Source of the DNA: an uncultured Eubacteriales bacterium
GTDB lineage: Bacteria > Bacillota > Clostridia > Oscillospirales > Oscillospiraceae
Direction: 5' to 3'
Length of the DNA stretch: 6,255 nucleotides
NCBI GenBank assembly: GCA_902475515.1
Contig: CABSAB010000095.1
Location: forward strand, 1 to 6,255
A program made the position numbers and the translations under genes. The notes under the pieces were generated by a model. It saw nothing but the letters and a program-made list of their open reading frames with translations, ran no database searches and was not told where the DNA came from. Numbering within the stretch: the stretch's first letter is position 1; every line of letters begins with the position of its first letter. Below are positions 5,145 through 6,255 of this stretch, piece after piece.

Positions 5145-6255
5145 TTAGATGCGCACAGCCGCGTCATAGGCCATTCTGGTGGCAGTACGAACATTCTTCG
5201 CAACAACACAGTCACCGATAGGCATGAACTCGGGCGCAGTGGTGCGGAAGCTCTCCGCCAGATCCTGACGGGGCCGCATGCCGGAAGACATGACCACAAC
5301 ATCAGCAGGAACAAACTGCTCCTTGCCATCTGCGTCCACAAAGTTGACGCCTTCCGTGGTGATGCCTGTGCAGCGGGCGCCGGTGTAGCTCTTAACATTC
5401 TGCTTGTCCATGAGGCCCAGCATCACGCCACGGGTCAGATGGAAGGTCTCGGGACACAGCTCAGGCAACATTTCGATGATGGAAACTTCCTTGCCCATCT
5501 CTGCCAGGGCCAGTGCCGTCTCGCAACCGACCTCACCGCCGCCGATGAGAACGACCTTCTTGCCGATCTCGTCAATGTGCTTGTAGCACTCCTCCGCGAT
5601 CATCACATTGGGACCATCCGTACCGGGAATAGGAGGCACAAAGGCATTGGCGCCGACAGCCGCCAGGACCCAATCGGCCTTCTCCGCCTCGATCATCTCG
5701 GGGGTGGCCTCGGTATTCAGCTTGACCTTGACGCCCAGCTTCTTCACCAGCTTGATCTGATAGTTCATAAACTTCGCCAGGTCATACTTAAAGGAGACCT
5801 GCTCAGAGAACACCAGCTTGCCGCCCAGGCGGTCTGCCTTCTCATAGATGGTCACATCATGGCCGCGCTTCGCCGCAACAATGGCAGCCTCCATGCCAGA
5901 GGGGCCGCCGCCAATGATGACGACCTTCTTCTTCTCACCCACAGGAGGCACCAGATCGCACAGCTGATTCTCACGGCCAACCGTGGGGTTGACGGAGCAG
6001 GCAAAAGCCTTAGTGCTGGGCTTGGAGTACTCCAAACAGTGGAAACACTTAATACAGGGGATGATCTCATCCTCCTGGCCGTTTTTCGCCTTATTGGGCA
6101 TCTCCGGGTCGGCAATGGTGCCGCGGGCCATAGCTACGAAGTCCGCGCCGCCAGTAGCCAAGGTCTCCTCAATGAGCTTCGGATCCTGGAACGCGCCCAA
6201 AGTCAGCACAGGCTGGGGCGCATGGCAGGGGACCGCATCGACATCGCACATATTT
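5145..6255 (-). CDS. NADH:flavin oxidoreductase / enoate reductase-like Fe-S flavoenzyme, C-terminal part (runs off right edge)
   Basis: The frame is open to the window edge, so the N-terminal FMN barrel lies mostly outside. Numbered from Met at 6249-6251, the fragment starts with the end of the old-yellow-enzyme barrel (PVLTLGAFQDP, ADFVAMARGTIADPEMPNKA, 14-55). Next comes a [4Fe-4S] cysteine motif, Cys66, Cys69, Cys72 and Cys85, ending CSVNP. An FAD Rossmann motif GGGPSG (114-119) with an acidic end of strand 2 (YEKADRLGG) follows, then a nested NAD(P)H Rossmann motif GGGEVG (237-242), and GD (346-347) of the C-terminal FAD contact. This order (FMN barrel, Fe-S, FAD, NAD(P)H) is that of 2,4-dienoyl-CoA reductase, clostridial enoate reductase, BaiCD/BaiH and trimethylamine dehydrogenase relatives, which reduce activated C=C bonds or related substrates. 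The substrate cannot be told from this part. Stop TAA 5145-5147, followed by a terminator. Met 6249-6251 is internal, not the start. Confidence 0.93.
   Translation of the reverse strand, partial: NMCDVDAVPCHAPQPVLTLGAFQDPKLIEETLATGGADFVAMARGTIADPEMPNKAKNGQEDEIIPCIKCFHCLEYSKPSTKAFACSVNPTVGRENQLCDLVPPVGEKKKVVIIGGGPSGMEAAIVAAKRGHDVTIYEKADRLGGKLVFSEQVSFKYDLAKFMNYQIKLVKKLGVKVKLNTEATPEMIEAEKADWVLAAVGANAFVPPIPGTDGPNVMIAEECYKHIDEIGKKVVLIGGGEVGCETALALAEMGKEVSIIEMLPELCPETFHLTRGVMLGLMDKQNVKSYTGARCTGITTEGVNFVDADGKEQFVPADVVVMSSGMRPRQDLAESFRTTAPEFMPIGDCVVAKNVRTATRMAYDAAVRI

Overview
The window looks like chromosomal DNA from an anaerobic Gram-positive bacterium, most likely a clostridial Firmicute. Oscillospiraceae-type gut bacteria are my guess from protein style and moderate-to-high GC. 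The supporting signs are an oxygen-sensitive class III ribonucleotide reductase with its activase, a LytR-CpsA-Psr (LCP) wall-polymer protein, an Fe-S/FAD old-yellow-enzyme-type oxidoreductase and strong AGGAGG-like ribosome binding sites. The taxon is inferred, not shown. I saw no mobile element, CRISPR array, rRNA or tRNA.

Layout: five of the six complete or partial genes at left and centre lie on the minus strand. Reading in the direction of transcription from about 4200 down to 590 is a compact operon: nrdD (anaerobic ribonucleoside-triphosphate reductase), nrdG (its radical-SAM activase, overlapping nrdD by 4 nt), dut (dUTPase, 1 nt after nrdG) and a small multi-membrane-span protein of unknown function starting at TTG (3 nt after dut). 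A hairpin followed by T-runs at 578-612 ends the operon. Beyond it, a separate LCP-family gene starts at 510 and runs off the left edge.

A 338-bp intergenic region (4101-4438) divides the nrd operon from a divergent plus-strand gene (4439-5089) for a DUF2461-like protein. It holds two opposed extended -10 promoters sharing the same 12-mer. Upstream of the nrdD promoter are two NrdR-box-like sites 30 bp apart centre to centre, suggesting control by the dNTP-sensing repressor NrdR.

The DUF2461-like gene converges on a minus-strand gene entering from the right edge (5145-6255). This encodes the C-terminal two thirds or so of an NADH:flavin/enoate-reductase-like enzyme. The convergent pair shares a perfect 12-bp-stem bidirectional terminator at 5101-5134.

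Functionally the nrd operon joins deoxynucleotide synthesis without oxygen (NrdD activated by NrdG) with removal of dUTP and supply of dUMP for thymidylate (Dut). I did not find a wholly new system. The points most worth a second look are the NrdR-box pair with its promoter layout, dut and an uncharacterised membrane protein within the RNR operon, and the shifted cysteine spacing in the Fe-S motif of the oxidoreductase.
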